Notes: generated by a model from the letters alone, not told the origin. Positions 9,179 to 18,503 are shown, counted from the first letter of the stretch. The stretch is 64,000 nucleotides of DNA from Pseudomonadota bacterium (GCA_023389155.1 JAEWEV010000003.1:1-64000); one strand, 5' to 3'. Translations and numbers: made by a program.

Positions 9179-11142
9179 GATACACACTTTCCGCCAGAGG
9201 ACTGGCGATAACCGGCACCGCCATTGCCATCGCACTGATTGCGGCAATATGGCTGCTTGATAGTGCGGCGGGCAGCAGCCACACCGCCATGCAGCAGCTG
9301 GTATTCTGGCACGGCACTCTGCCACGGATATCCATGGCGCTCCTTTGCGGGGTCTGCCTGGGTCTGGCTGGCTTCATCCTCCAGCATGTCACGCAGAACT
9401 CGCTATCGGCACCAGACACCCTGGCTACCAGCAGCGGTGCCCAATTCGCCCTGTTGCTGGGCATGATGTATTTTCCGGAATCGCAACTGTTTGACTCAAC
9501 GCTGCTCGCCATGGTGGGCAGCGCCGCAGCCAGTCTGATCATTCTGCTCTTTATCCGGCGCACAGGCAGCGCGGGGAACAGCCTGATCCTGATTGGTCTG
9601 ATGCTCTCACTGCTGCTGACCACCCTCAGCAATATGTATCTGATACTCAACCCGGACAGACTCTACGGACTCATCGTGTGGGGCGCAGGGGCACTTAACC
9701 AGGACTCCTGGCAACCAGCCCTGCGTACCAGCTGGCAGGCGCTGATCTGCCTGCCGCTTTCATGGTTTCTTTTGCCCTCCCTGCGGGCTTTTGCGCTACA
9801 GGGAACACTGGCCAGAAGCGTCGGCGTCAATGTCCGTTTTGTACGTGTCGCCGGCTTCCTGCTTGTCTCGTTTCTGATTGCCATCGTGGTCAGCAGTGTT
9901 GGCGTTATCGGTTTTGTCGGACTGGCAGCGCCTGTTATCGCCCGTTCTCTGGGTGTCACGAACCTCCGCCATCAATGGGGCTACGCCATGCTATTTGGAG
10001 CATTGCTACTGTCTATCACCGACTCTGCCCTGCAACTGCTGACCCATGTCTGGCCCAACAGCATCATGACTGGAACCGTCACTGCCCTGCTGGGTGTGCC
10101 TGTGCTCCTGCTACTTCTGATGAAACAGCGCAGCCATTCCCGTCAGGAAGTCGCTCCCCTGCATGCAGGCATACGTCACCATAAATCAAAGCTGCAATAC
10201 CGGTTGTTCATGCTGATTGCACTCGTCATCGCGTGCTTTCTTCTGCTACCGCATATCACACATGATGTAAACGGCAACTGGACCATCGTGCGCCATATTG
10301 ATCCGGCCATCTCACTGTTCACCGAAAGCCGCCGATACACCGCCATTCTCTTCGGGATCGCGATCGCCTGCGCCGGAACGCTGATTCAGAACATGACTAA
10401 CAACAGCATGGCCTCACCCGAATTCCTGGGCGTCACCTCGGGTACAGGATTGGGCCTGATCGCGCTGATGATGCTGGTGCCGGCGCCTTCTCCCGTTCTT
10501 TATCTGGTGTGCGGTATCACAGGCGCGTTCGCCAGTCTGCTATTTGTTATGCTGATCAATGCACGCAACCGGTTTCAGCCGGAAAAAATCCTGCTAACCG
10601 GCCTGGCCCTGACCCAGCTGTTCAACTCTCTGCTGACACTCTCGCTGGCCAGCGGCATGCAGCAAGTCCAGCAGCTGCTTGTATGGATTTCCGGCGATAC
10701 CTATATGAGTCTGCTGCAGAATGACCTTCCCGTACGCATCGGGCTTTGCGGCGTCCTGATTGCGTTGGCTATCATGACGCGACGCCCCTTGAGTCTGCTG
10801 CGGCTGGGTGATCCGATTGCCCGCTCTACCGGCCAGCGTCCCATGCTGACCCGTACCCTGCTGTTTCTGCTGATTGCGGCACTTACCACCCTGGCCTCGG
10901 TCACTGTAGGCCCGACCAGCTTTGTGGGGTTAATTGCTCCTCACCTGGCCCGCAGCATGGGCTTTCACGGCCTGCGCATACAGATGCTGGCGTCCTCTGC
11001 AATTGCAGTCGTGATTATGCTGTGTGCCGACCTGATTGGCAGACACATCATGTTCCCCTACGAAGTGCCTACCGGACTGATCGCCACATTTATTGGTTCA
11101 GTCTATTTTCTGTGGCAATTTACCCGCAGACGAACGGGATGA
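9175..11142 (+). CDS. Double-length FecCD permease (FhuB type)
   Basis: A 655-residue permease made of two tandem FecCD-family halves, about 1-330 and 340-655. Each half has about ten membrane segments, and both repeat the family signatures: GFILQHVTQNSLSAPDTLA and GTLIQNMTNNSMASPEFLG in the first parts, then GFVGLAAPVIAR and SFVGLIAPHLAR near the ends (the ATPase-coupling loops). Fusion of both halves is the FhuB arrangement; most FecCD importers use two separate proteins. It starts in an ATGA overlap with the binding-protein gene. No TonB-dependent receptor is next to it. Confidence 0.92.
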   Translation: MRYTLSARGLAITGTAIAIALIAAIWLLDSAAGSSHTAMQQLVFWHGTLPRISMALLCGVCLGLAGFILQHVTQNSLSAPDTLATSSGAQFALLLGMMYFPESQLFDSTLLAMVGSAAASLIILLFIRRTGSAGNSLILIGLMLSLLLTTLSNMYLILNPDRLYGLIVWGAGALNQDSWQPALRTSWQALICLPLSWFLLPSLRAFALQGTLARSVGVNVRFVRVAGFLLVSFLIAIVVSSVGVIGFVGLAAPVIARSLGVTNLRHQWGYAMLFGALLLSITDSALQLLTHVWPNSIMTGTVTALLGVPVLLLLLMKQRSHSRQEVAPLHAGIRHHKSKLQYRLFMLIALVIACFLLLPHITHDVNGNWTIVRHIDPAISLFTESRRYTAILFGIAIACAGTLIQNMTNNSMASPEFLGVTSGTGLGLIALMMLVPAPSPVLYLVCGITGAFASLLFVMLINARNRFQPEKILLTGLALTQLFNSLLTLSLASGMQQVQQLLVWISGDTYMSLLQNDLPVRIGLCGVLIALAIMTRRPLSLLRLGDPIARSTGQRPMLTRTLLFLLIAALTTLASVTVGPTSFVGLIAPHLARSMGFHGLRIQMLASSAIAVVIMLCADLIGRHIMFPYEVPTGLIATFIGSVYFLWQFTRRRTG

Positions 11143-11162
11143 ATCCGGTATGATAGCGTCCC

Positions 11163-13061
11163 ATGAGTACGATTGATCCGTTTGTTCTGTTTGATGATGC
11201 GCTTGCCCGGCAAGCCACGTTGCTGCAAGGATTTGACAGCCAGCAGACCGTCAATGCGAGCGACCTGACCGATCTGGATGCGCTGCTCAGGCAGGGTTGG
11301 GCAAAGGGGCGGCATGCCGCACTGTTCATCCCTTATGAATTCGGCATGACTGGCAGACCCGGTCAATCAGAACGCAGCCATACCGCCCTGCATATTCACT
11401 GGTTTTCTGAAAAATCCACGCTCTTTGGACTGCAAATCGACCAGTGGCTCGCACAACAGGCTGCCGGACATGATCCGCAGCGCCAGCCCGCCGGACTGTG
11501 CGATCTGCATCTGCAGCCGGACTTTGACGAATATCAGGCTCAGTTCAACCGACTGCAGGATGCCATTGTCCGTGGCGACTTCTACCAGATCAACTACACG
11601 GCAAGGCAATGCTTTGACACGTATGGTTCCCCGCTAGCGCTGTATCGCCTCCTGCGCGCAAAGCAGCCGGTACCCTACGGCGTACTGGCCTGGTTACCCG
11701 AACAAGCCTTCAGCCCGTGGACGCTCTGCCTCTCGCCCGAACTGTTCATCCGCATTGATGAAGACGGCATCCTGCGCGCAGAACCCATGAAAGGGACGCT
11801 GCCATATCGTGAAGGCGATAATGTCGAGATGCTGAGCCAGCAGTTGCGTACTGACACAAAAAACCGTGCAGAGAACCTGATGATTGTGGACCTGCTGCGC
11901 AACGATCTATCAATTCTGGCAGAGCCCGGCGGCGTGCAGGTTGAGGAGCTCTTCAAAGTCACACGTTTTGGCGAGGTATTGCAAATGACCACGCCTATCC
12001 AATGCTTGCCAGGCCCCTGTACCACGCTGGCGGATGTGATTGCCGCCCTGTTTCCTTGCGGTTCCATTACCGGGGCTCCAAAGAAAATGAGCATGCAGTA
12101 TATCGTCGAGAGCGAAACCAGCACCCGGGGCTTATACACAGGGAGCATTGGGTATTTGCAACCCTCACAGAACAGACTGGGCGCCACAGGCTGTTTCAAC
12201 GTTGTGATTCGTACCCTGAGCCTGTATCCCAGGGACGGTCGTGCGCTTGCCTGCTCCGGCGTTATGGGCGTGGGCGGCGGGATCGTATACGACAGCACGG
12301 CACGATCCGAGTACGACGAGATTCACTGGAAATCGCGCTTTGTGGGAAACCTTGCAAGCGGTTTCGAACTGTTTGAAACCATGCTGGTGGAACACGGACA
12401 ATGTGCTTTACTGGACCGGCATATTGAGCGGCTTGTGCGTTCTGCCAGGCGGCTGGGCTTTGCAGCAGACCATGAAGCATTGACCCGACAACTGCAACAT
12501 GCCATTACCATGCAGGCGCCCGCTTCCAGATTACGCATGCGGGCCGTACTGTTCCCGGATGGCAGATGTGATGTGCAGTTCTCGCCGCTGGATACCCCTG
12601 TTGCAACCGCCGGCATGCCCGGTATCAATCACAGCGTCAGAACGACAGAAGCGATACCGACCCTGCCGACGGTAAGCGTAGCCAAACGCATTTTGCCTCT
12701 CCATGATCCATTACGTCGATTTAAAACAACATGGCGACGATATTTTGACAATGATTTACAGGAGGCGATGACAGCAGGTGATTTTGACGTCCTGTATTTC
12801 AATCATGATGGATATCTGCTGGAGGGCGCGCGCACATCGGTCTTTATTCACTACGATGGTGCTTGGCTTACGCCTGCCCTGACACTTGACATCCTGCCTG
12901 GTGTCATGCGTAACGAGGTTCTGACAAACCCGCGCAAGTACCTGCAGACAGACCGCGTGTCGGAAACAATGATTACCCGTGCAGTACTGGCTCAGGCCGA
13001 TGCTATCGTCCTGACGAATGCCTTGCGGGGGTGCGTGCCTGTTATGCTGAAATCTGCCTGA
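11163..13061 (+). CDS. pabB: Aminodeoxychorismate synthase component I fused to aminodeoxychorismate lyase (PabB-PabC)
   Basis: A 632-residue two-domain enzyme for p-aminobenzoate, a folate precursor. The N-terminal chorismate-binding domain (about 1-395) has EPMKGTLPYR (the family KGT lysine), RAENLMIVDLLRND and GSITGAPK. The C-terminal part (about 400-632) is a class IV PLP-dependent lyase: FELFETML at its start, RFKTTWR with the likely PLP lysine, LLEGARTSVF, and ILPGVMR near the end. Fusion allows synthase and lyase steps in one chain; the glutaminase PabA must be supplied elsewhere. It follows the permease by 20 bases and may be read from the same transcript, though the functions are unrelated. 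Confidence 0.93.
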   Translation: MSTIDPFVLFDDALARQATLLQGFDSQQTVNASDLTDLDALLRQGWAKGRHAALFIPYEFGMTGRPGQSERSHTALHIHWFSEKSTLFGLQIDQWLAQQAAGHDPQRQPAGLCDLHLQPDFDEYQAQFNRLQDAIVRGDFYQINYTARQCFDTYGSPLALYRLLRAKQPVPYGVLAWLPEQAFSPWTLCLSPELFIRIDEDGILRAEPMKGTLPYREGDNVEMLSQQLRTDTKNRAENLMIVDLLRNDLSILAEPGGVQVEELFKVTRFGEVLQMTTPIQCLPGPCTTLADVIAALFPCGSITGAPKKMSMQYIVESETSTRGLYTGSIGYLQPSQNRLGATGCFNVVIRTLSLYPRDGRALACSGVMGVGGGIVYDSTARSEYDEIHWKSRFVGNLASGFELFETMLVEHGQCALLDRHIERLVRSARRLGFAADHEALTRQLQHAITMQAPASRLRMRAVLFPDGRCDVQFSPLDTPVATAGMPGINHSVRTTEAIPTLPTVSVAKRILPLHDPLRRFKTTWRRYFDNDLQEAMTAGDFDVLYFNHDGYLLEGARTSVFIHYDGAWLTPALTLDILPGVMRNEVLTNPRKYLQTDRVSETMITRAVLAQADAIVLTNALRGCVPVMLKSA

Positions 13062-13200
13062 ACTGCCCCCTTTTTGACCCCGTTCCTTCTGTAAACAGCG
13101 CAGTTCTGCCAATCTGCGTCACGCACTGCAACCACCGCTACCCTTTGCGACGCGAAACTTGTTCACTTCTGTGATATCTTGACAGCAGCATGAGGATTTC

Positions 13201-13226
13201 ATTTGTGTCATTGCGATGACACAAAT
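13201..13226. promoter_or_regulatory. Perfect inverted repeat, candidate operator for the esterase gene
   Basis: ATTTGTGTCAT at 13201-13211 is followed by TGCG and then the exact reverse complement ATGACACAAAT at 13216-13226: two 11-base arms with no mismatch. It lies 56 bases before the esterase start. The TTGT...ACAA ends resemble dimeric regulator sites (GntR or LacI style). No T-run follows, so an operator fits better than a terminator. The regulator is not identified. Confidence 0.6.
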
Positions 13227-13281
13227 ATCTGTCCGTCGTGTTATTTGAATATTTATTCCTAATTCCCCGGGGTATCCCACT

Positions 13282-14376
13282 ATGGCTCGCAGCATGAGCT
13301 CAATCTTTCTGAAGAGCGCACGCAAAATTGCACGTCAGCAAAGCAACGCCCTGATCAAGGCCACGCAATCGAATATGAAGCTGGCGGCCTCTGCATTCAA
13401 CCACAATCCGTTGGTAATCACGCCAGCCGCCTTGCGCCGTAAGACCGTAAAACCCATACAGCCTCCCTTTCGTCATGGTTCCTGGACCGAAAGGCTGTTC
13501 AAGGTGCCTGCAGCCGTCACGGCGTTTGTTCCACGCCTGACTTACTTTATGTATGTGCCGCCGGCACAGGAAATCAAGGGCAGTCCGGTTCTGGTCATGC
13601 TGCATGGCTGTAAACAAACGGCTACAGAGTTTGCCCAGGGCACCCGTATGAACCAGCTGGCCGCAAAAGCCGGCATGGTGGTCGTTTACCCGCAGCAGTC
13701 AAGACATCGCCAGACCTTGCGCTGCTGGCGCTGGTACCAGCCCGAAAAAAATCACGGCTATGCCGAAGCCGATGCCATCGCTGCGCTACTGCGTAACCTG
13801 ATACAGCGACAAAAAGTGGATAAAACGCGCATCTACCTGGCTGGCATGTCAGCCGGTGCAGGGATGGCCAGTCTTCTGGCCTTGCGCCACCCCAACCTGT
13901 TTGCGGCAGTGGCATTGCACTCTGGACCGGTCATGGGCAATGCCAGCAGTGTCAGCAGCGGCATGCAGACCATGCGCCGCGGTACGCTGAATGATCCGGT
14001 GTCATCCCTGCACTCCGCTGAACCCGCAGTTGAGCCACGGGCTGACTATCTGCCTGCGTTGATTCTGCAGGGCCAGCTTGATCGCGTGGTCGCTGCAAAG
14101 AATGGCGAGCAGCTTGCGCGGCAGTTCGCCTGGCTCAACGGGTTTGATGAGGATGCCAAACCACTGGAAAAGCATGTGGGCGAGCACACTCCTCGCGAAT
14201 ACACCCGGTTTGATCTCCAGCGCTCCCGCAAGACCATCGTCCGCTACTGTAAAATCAGAAAAATCGGCCACGCATGGAGCGGCGGAGACAAGCGCCTTGA
14301 ATTCAATTCAAACGATGGGCCGAACGCGTCAAGCCTGATTTTGCAGTTCTTTCGGATGCATCGGCGCGATCAGTAA
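13282..14376 (+). CDS. PHB depolymerase family esterase
   Basis: A 364-residue hydrolase of the esterase-PHB family (LpqC/PhaZ-like). LMLHGCKQ at about 105-112 gives the oxyanion-hole region with the typical HGC. GMSAGAG (188-194) is the nucleophile elbow with Ser190, and IGHAWSGG near residue 332 carries the catalytic His. A CWRWY stretch before the elbow is characteristic of the family. The N-terminus is basic (RSARKIARQQ) with no convincing signal peptide, so it may be cytosolic and act on intracellular polyhydroxyalkanoate or on feruloyl/acetyl esters. It is monocistronic, preceded by a perfect 11-base inverted repeat. Confidence 0.85.
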   Translation: MARSMSSIFLKSARKIARQQSNALIKATQSNMKLAASAFNHNPLVITPAALRRKTVKPIQPPFRHGSWTERLFKVPAAVTAFVPRLTYFMYVPPAQEIKGSPVLVMLHGCKQTATEFAQGTRMNQLAAKAGMVVVYPQQSRHRQTLRCWRWYQPEKNHGYAEADAIAALLRNLIQRQKVDKTRIYLAGMSAGAGMASLLALRHPNLFAAVALHSGPVMGNASSVSSGMQTMRRGTLNDPVSSLHSAEPAVEPRADYLPALILQGQLDRVVAAKNGEQLARQFAWLNGFDEDAKPLEKHVGEHTPREYTRFDLQRSRKTIVRYCKIRKIGHAWSGGDKRLEFNSNDGPNASSLILQFFRMHRRDQ

Positions 14377-14545
14377 TTCGTCGCCGCATGATACTAAGTG
14401 GATTGCAATTGTGTTTCTCGCTGCGATGCACGGGACAGGGGATGACAGCTGAGCGTACTTCAATGTTTTCACAACGTACGCGAGCTCACCCGTTCAGGAT
14501 TCCCGATCCCGAGGACCCCACGGCCGTCAACCGCCACGCCAATCC

Positions 14546-15538
14546 TCAGGAACGCTGAGTAAGAAAGACAGGAAAACGCGCATTCATGCTGTTGCTTGCC
14601 AGTTGCTCAAGATCCTTATCGCTCAGATCGAGCGCCTCGGCAACGGCAACATAATTGTCCAGAAGATAACCACCAAAATAAGCAGGATCATCAGAATTGA
14701 TGGTCACACACAAACCCGCGTCCAGCAACCGCTTCAGATTATGCTCGCGCATCTCGTTGACCACCCTGAGTTTCAGATTGGAAAGCGGGCAAACGGTGAG
14801 CGGAATTTTCCTGTGCGCCAGTGTCTTCAACAGTTCTGGATCTTCCTCGCTGCGTACGCCATGATCAATCCTGATGACATTCAGCATATTCAATGCGCTG
14901 CTCACATAAGCGGCGGGGCCTTCTTCTCCGGCATGGGCAACCAGGTAAAAGCCCAGTTCACCGCAACGCTCGTAAACACGTGCGAATTTTTCCGGCGGGT
15001 TTCCTTTTTCTCCGGAATCCAGCCCAATACCCAGCCAAAGGTCCGCGTATTGCTCCCTTAGCGGTAGCGCCTGTTCCAGGGTATCGAACGCCGCCTCTTC
15101 GGACAGGTGGCGCAGGAAGCTAAGAATCAGACACGAGGTGATGCCCCATTTCTCTTTGCCCTCACGCAATGCGCGCGCAATCCCCGCAAACACAGTTGCA
15201 ATTGGCACGCCTCTTTCGGTATGGGTTTGCGGATCGAACATGATTTCAGCATGCACCACCCCGTCGTTGGCGACGCGTGCCAGATAGGCCGTGGTCATGT
15301 CATAGAAATCCTGTTCCGTTATCAGGACAGCAGCACCCGCGTAATACAGATCCAGAAAGGACTGCAGATCAGTAAACTGGTAAGCGTCCCGCAAGGCTTC
15401 AATGGATGAATACGGCAGTGCAATGCCGTTGCGCCGGGCAAGCTGGAAAATCAATTCAGGCTCCAGTGTGCCTTCAATATGCAAATGCAGTTCGGCTTTG
15501 GGTAAACGGCGGATAAATGCTAGACGATCAGGATTCAT
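14546..15538 (-). CDS. Adenine deaminase, adenosine-deaminase-like fold (ADE/Aah1 type)
   Basis: A 330-residue metal-dependent deaminase. [14 protein letters not shown] (16-29) has the HxH zinc ligands (His18, His20), HAGEEGP has the zinc His and catalytic Glu, and [11 protein letters not shown] carries the metal Asp. The EGTLEPEL form, [10 protein letters not shown] and ILSFLRHL are those of the bacterial/fungal adenine deaminase subgroup, rather than HLDGS of true adenosine deaminases. The likely reaction is therefore adenine to hypoxanthine and ammonia (purine salvage). Databases often label such proteins adenosine deaminase; some close relatives deaminate cytokinins. No partner genes are adjacent. 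Confidence 0.85.
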   Translation of the reverse strand: MNPDRLAFIRRLPKAELHLHIEGTLEPELIFQLARRNGIALPYSSIEALRDAYQFTDLQSFLDLYYAGAAVLITEQDFYDMTTAYLARVANDGVVHAEIMFDPQTHTERGVPIATVFAGIARALREGKEKWGITSCLILSFLRHLSEEAAFDTLEQALPLREQYADLWLGIGLDSGEKGNPPEKFARVYERCGELGFYLVAHAGEEGPAAYVSSALNMLNVIRIDHGVRSEEDPELLKTLAHRKIPLTVCPLSNLKLRVVNEMREHNLKRLLDAGLCVTINSDDPAYFGGYLLDNYVAVAEALDLSDKDLEQLASNSMNARFPVFLTQRS

Positions 15539-15687
15539 TGGTTTGTCTGATGGAATGGGATAACGGCAGCACGCAGCGCATCGCGCCCGCGCAGTACTGC
15601 TGCCATTGTAGCGCGACCAAACTGAAGCCCGTATACTCCTGACCGAATAACCGGATTCAATCCACCACGCAAGCGGTCATGCGAACG

Positions 15688-16533
15688 TCATCGCGACTCA
15701 GTTCCTTCATCGGCCGCGCATCGAAACCCCAGAGTATCCAGCACAAAGGTCGCTTTCAGGCTGCTGCGAAAGCTGTAGCGCATAAATGCCGCATAGTCGG
15801 AAGGATTGGCAACCCCCGCCGCACCCGCTCCGCAAAAGGCGCCCAGATCAACCGGCACATCCTTGCCATTGACAACCAGAGTCTGAATATTCGATTGCTG
15901 GCTGCGCAATACCTGGCTCATATTAAAGTCCTGTGTCCACTCCCATATCACACCATGCATATCATGAACCCCCCAGTAGTTTGGACGGGATTGCATGACC
16001 GCTGGCAAAGCCTGGGTGGCAGGCTTTGCGTACCAGTCAAGAATATGCTGAACGTAATCAGGATCGGCGCTGCCATCCGGTCTGGTCGCAGAGGCCTGGC
16101 CCGCAAACTCCCATTCGGCAATCGTGGGCAGACGTTTTCCCTGCGCCGTGCAATAGGCTCTTGCAGCAAACCACGAAACATTGACAACGGGCCGATCCTC
16201 ATCTTCCGATCCGAACGGTTGCAAAATCCCGTCAGCGCGCCAATGCTGCAAATACCGGGGCTCGGCAAACATGGGCAAAACCTTGCCTGCCGACCATTGC
16301 GGATGATCTGCCACGAACGTTGCGAACGCCCGATTGGTAACGGGCGCCGTGTCCAGCCAGAATGGCTTGACCAGGACTTTGGGCGTGCTGCTGGCAGAAA
16401 TCAGGGGGCGGTACTCTCCACCGGGTAAATGGATCATACCGTTCCGCTCTGCCGCGTGCGCCAGCATCACACTTGACATCGCGGCACCAAGTACCACACC
16501 TGTCATCATGTGACGGGCTGCAGACGTTGCCAT
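15688..16533 (-). CDS. nirV: NirV-like formylglycine-generating-enzyme-fold protein
   Basis: A 281-residue exported protein with the FGE-sulfatase/SUMF1 fold: IHLPGGEYRP, PFWLDTAPVTNRAFATFV, PVVNVSWFAARAYC, RLPTIAEWEFA, YWGVHDMHGVIWEWTQDF and a C-terminal LGFRC. Residues 1-27 form a signal peptide ending AHAA. SUMF1-fold proteins next to nirK are called NirV; their role in nitrite reduction is not settled. Its start codon overlaps the nirK stop by one base (TGATG), so translation is coupled and it is second in a nirK-nirV operon. The C-terminal cysteine pattern of true formylglycine-generating oxidases is only partly present. Confidence 0.85.
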   Translation of the reverse strand: MATSAARHMMTGVVLGAAMSSVMLAHAAERNGMIHLPGGEYRPLISASSTPKVLVKPFWLDTAPVTNRAFATFVADHPQWSAGKVLPMFAEPRYLQHWRADGILQPFGSEDEDRPVVNVSWFAARAYCTAQGKRLPTIAEWEFAGQASATRPDGSADPDYVQHILDWYAKPATQALPAVMQSRPNYWGVHDMHGVIWEWTQDFNMSQVLRSQQSNIQTLVVNGKDVPVDLGAFCGAGAAGVANPSDYAAFMRYSFRSSLKATFVLDTLGFRCAADEGTESR

Positions 16534-18032
16534 CAGTGTGCTCCGCTTACAGCCTGAAATGGCGGGGCTTTGCGCTCGGCAGCCACGTCTTCTGCAGAAA
16601 TGGATCCCCCTTTGTTACCCCAGCTGTTCAGGATGAACGTCACCACATTGGCAACATCATGGTCGTTCAGCAGCATGGCGGGCATGACGCCGTTGAACTT
16701 CGTACCGTTCACCGTGATAGGACCGGACAGACCGTGAGTAATAATATTGGCTGCCCGTTTGGGGTCTTCATTCAGGAAATCGGCAGCGGCCAGTGGTGGG
16801 AAGGCGGCAGCAATACCTGCACCATCCGCCTGGTGACAAGCCTGACAGTTCGCCTCATAAATGCGCTGACCAAATTTGATCTGCTCGTCTTTTGAATCGG
16901 CAAGCACCTGGGCAGGCGCTTTACCAGTGCTTACAGACTGAATAGCTGAACCCTCTGGCAGGTAGACACTGTCTTTCTGCTTGCCGCTATACACTTGCGG
17001 ATTCGGGTCGCCGCTAACAACGATATTGCCCAGGGCACCCTTATTGAATGCGCGGAATATGGAATGATCGACCAGCACCAAACTACCAGGGACATCAAGT
17101 TTAAACTCGACCATGGCAGAACCGCCTGCGGGAACCAGTGTGGTCTGAATGTTGTGATTCTCGAGTTTTCCTCCTTCCACATAGACTTTATCGAAAATTT
17201 CACCGATCACATGGAATGAAGAAACAAGATTGGGACCACCGTTGCCCACAAACAACCTGACCGTCTCCCCCACCTTGGCTGTGAGCGCATTATCGCCGAT
17301 CAGCGCACCAACGGAACCGTTAAAAACAACGTAGTCTGCGTGCTCATTGATCGCCTTCTTCATATCGAAAGGCTGCAGTCCCGGCTGGCCATATTCACCC
17401 TTGGTATAGAAATCACCCTGAACCACATAGTACTCGCGATCCACTTTTGGTAATCCTTCTTTGGGTTCGACGAGAATCAGTCCATACATGCCATTTGCAA
17501 TATGCATACCGACAGGTGACGTTGCGCAGTGATAAATATACAGGCCAGGATTGAGCGCCTTGAAACTGAATGTCGAAGTGTGGCCGGGTGCCGTCAGTGA
17601 TGCAGCAGCACCTCCCCCCGGGCCTGTCACTGCGTGCAGGTCGATATTATGTGGCATTTTTGAAGTGGGATGATTGGACAGATGGAACTCCACCTGATCA
17701 CCTTCCCGTACACGAAGGAATGTACCTGGCACTGAACCATCGAATGTCCAGTACATGTAGTCCACGCCATCGGCCATTTTCATGACCTTTTCTACGGTTT
17801 CCATCTTTACCACGACTTTGGCAGGATGCTTGCGGGTAATGGGTGGTGGCACCATAGGCGGCGCAACACGTACCGCTTCTTCCACAGGCAGCTCACTACC
17901 CTCGGATTTATCCGCAACACTGGTCGTAACTGTAGTGGTTGTCGGTGTACTGTCGGCTGTTTTCCCCGTGGCAACATGACAGGTGGCACTGAAAGCCAGC
18001 ATCAAAGCAAGTGCGAGACGTTGCAGTTTCAT
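16533..18032 (-). CDS. nirK: Copper nitrite reductase with C-terminal cytochrome c domain (NirK fusion)
   Basis: A 499-residue periplasmic enzyme reducing nitrite to nitric oxide. After a signal peptide (to about residue 21) and a Thr/Pro-rich linker come two cupredoxin domains. Type 1 copper ligands fit His128, Cys169, His177 and Met182; type 2 ligands fit His133, His168 and His323; the catalytic pair fits Asp131 and His274. From about residue 385 a cytochrome c domain follows with CQACH (396-400) and GVMPAM supplying the distal Met. This three-domain layout is that of the Ralstonia-type NirK, where the tethered heme feeds electrons to copper. The ATG at 18032 has AGGAGA before it. It is co-translated with nirV, and an FNR-type site lies upstream. 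Confidence 0.95.
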   Translation of the reverse strand: MKLQRLALALMLAFSATCHVATGKTADSTPTTTTVTTSVADKSEGSELPVEEAVRVAPPMVPPPITRKHPAKVVVKMETVEKVMKMADGVDYMYWTFDGSVPGTFLRVREGDQVEFHLSNHPTSKMPHNIDLHAVTGPGGGAAASLTAPGHTSTFSFKALNPGLYIYHCATSPVGMHIANGMYGLILVEPKEGLPKVDREYYVVQGDFYTKGEYGQPGLQPFDMKKAINEHADYVVFNGSVGALIGDNALTAKVGETVRLFVGNGGPNLVSSFHVIGEIFDKVYVEGGKLENHNIQTTLVPAGGSAMVEFKLDVPGSLVLVDHSIFRAFNKGALGNIVVSGDPNPQVYSGKQKDSVYLPEGSAIQSVSTGKAPAQVLADSKDEQIKFGQRIYEANCQACHQADGAGIAAAFPPLAAADFLNEDPKRAANIITHGLSGPITVNGTKFNGVMPAMLLNDHDVANVVTFILNSWGNKGGSISAEDVAAERKAPPFQAVSGAH

Positions 18033-18344
18033 CAATTTCTCCTGGTTATTGAAACACCTTCGCAACCAGATCCCCTTGTATTGCGCTATCGGAATGATGT
18101 TTCTTAAGGATATTCTATGTAACTGTTGCACTCTCTGCGCATTATGCCAAACACACTAGTTGACAGAAATCAAAAGAAGAGAAGAGTCTTAAAGGTTACA
18201 GTCAGCAAGTTACTTTTTCGCAACGTACGATCAATGCGACATCATCAACAACATCGGTAGCCGCAAGAATAACCGTATATGAATTATGGTTCTTATTCCG
18301 GGATCAAATGGATATGCCTGTGCAGCGGCAGTGCACACCGCCTT
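18033..18344. other. Non-coding stretch between nirK and the DUF2474 gene
   Basis: These 312 bases contain no credible gene. They hold the nirK leader with its ribosome site (18037-18045), the FNR/Dnr-type palindrome at 18160-18173, and an AT-rich segment with an imperfect inverted repeat around 18267-18299 that might end the cyd transcript. Nothing else stands out. Confidence 0.6.
18160..18173 (-). promoter_or_regulatory. FNR/Dnr/Nnr-type site upstream of nirK
   Basis: TTGAC-AGAA-ATCAA matches the TTGAT-N4-ATCAA consensus of FNR/CRP-family anaerobic and NO-responsive regulators at 9 of 10 fixed positions. Its centre is about 134 bases before the nirK start; a class II arrangement would place transcription start near 18125 and leave a leader of about 90 bases. 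Low-oxygen or nitric-oxide activation of nirK-nirV is inferred. Confidence 0.65.
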
Positions 18345-18503
18345 TCAGGAACTCATACCCACCGCTGACATGAGCGCCCTTAACAGGAAAGCCACCACCA
18401 GCAGGGTTACGGTTCCCGCAAGCCACAGGCCCACAAACCAGAGCCAGCGGCTGCCTTTGCGAGGAGGCACGAAAGCACCTTGTCGGGGTTGTCTTTGAGT
18501 CAT
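18345..18503 (-). CDS. DUF2474 small membrane protein of the bd oxidase operon
   Basis: A 52-residue protein with a basic, Pro/Gln-rich N-terminus and one membrane helix (WLWFVGLWLAGTVTLLVVAF) followed by LLRALM. This is the pattern of the DUF2474 family, tiny proteins encoded directly after cydB in cyanide-insensitive-type operons. They are thought to be analogues of CydX, a small subunit that stabilises the heme site. I start at ATG 18503, 7 bases after the cydB stop; an in-frame ATG at 18527 overlaps cydB and would add eight residues. It is short, but the position and helix make it convincing. Confidence 0.75.
   Translation of the reverse strand: MTQRQPRQGAFVPPRKGSRWLWFVGLWLAGTVTLLVVAFLLRALMSAVGMSS

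Noticed and set aside
6083..11142. AapJ-type receptor as part of the ABC operon that follows it
   Set aside because: A terminator and a Fur box separate them, and the downstream permease and ATPase are of the siderophore family, which uses class III receptors.
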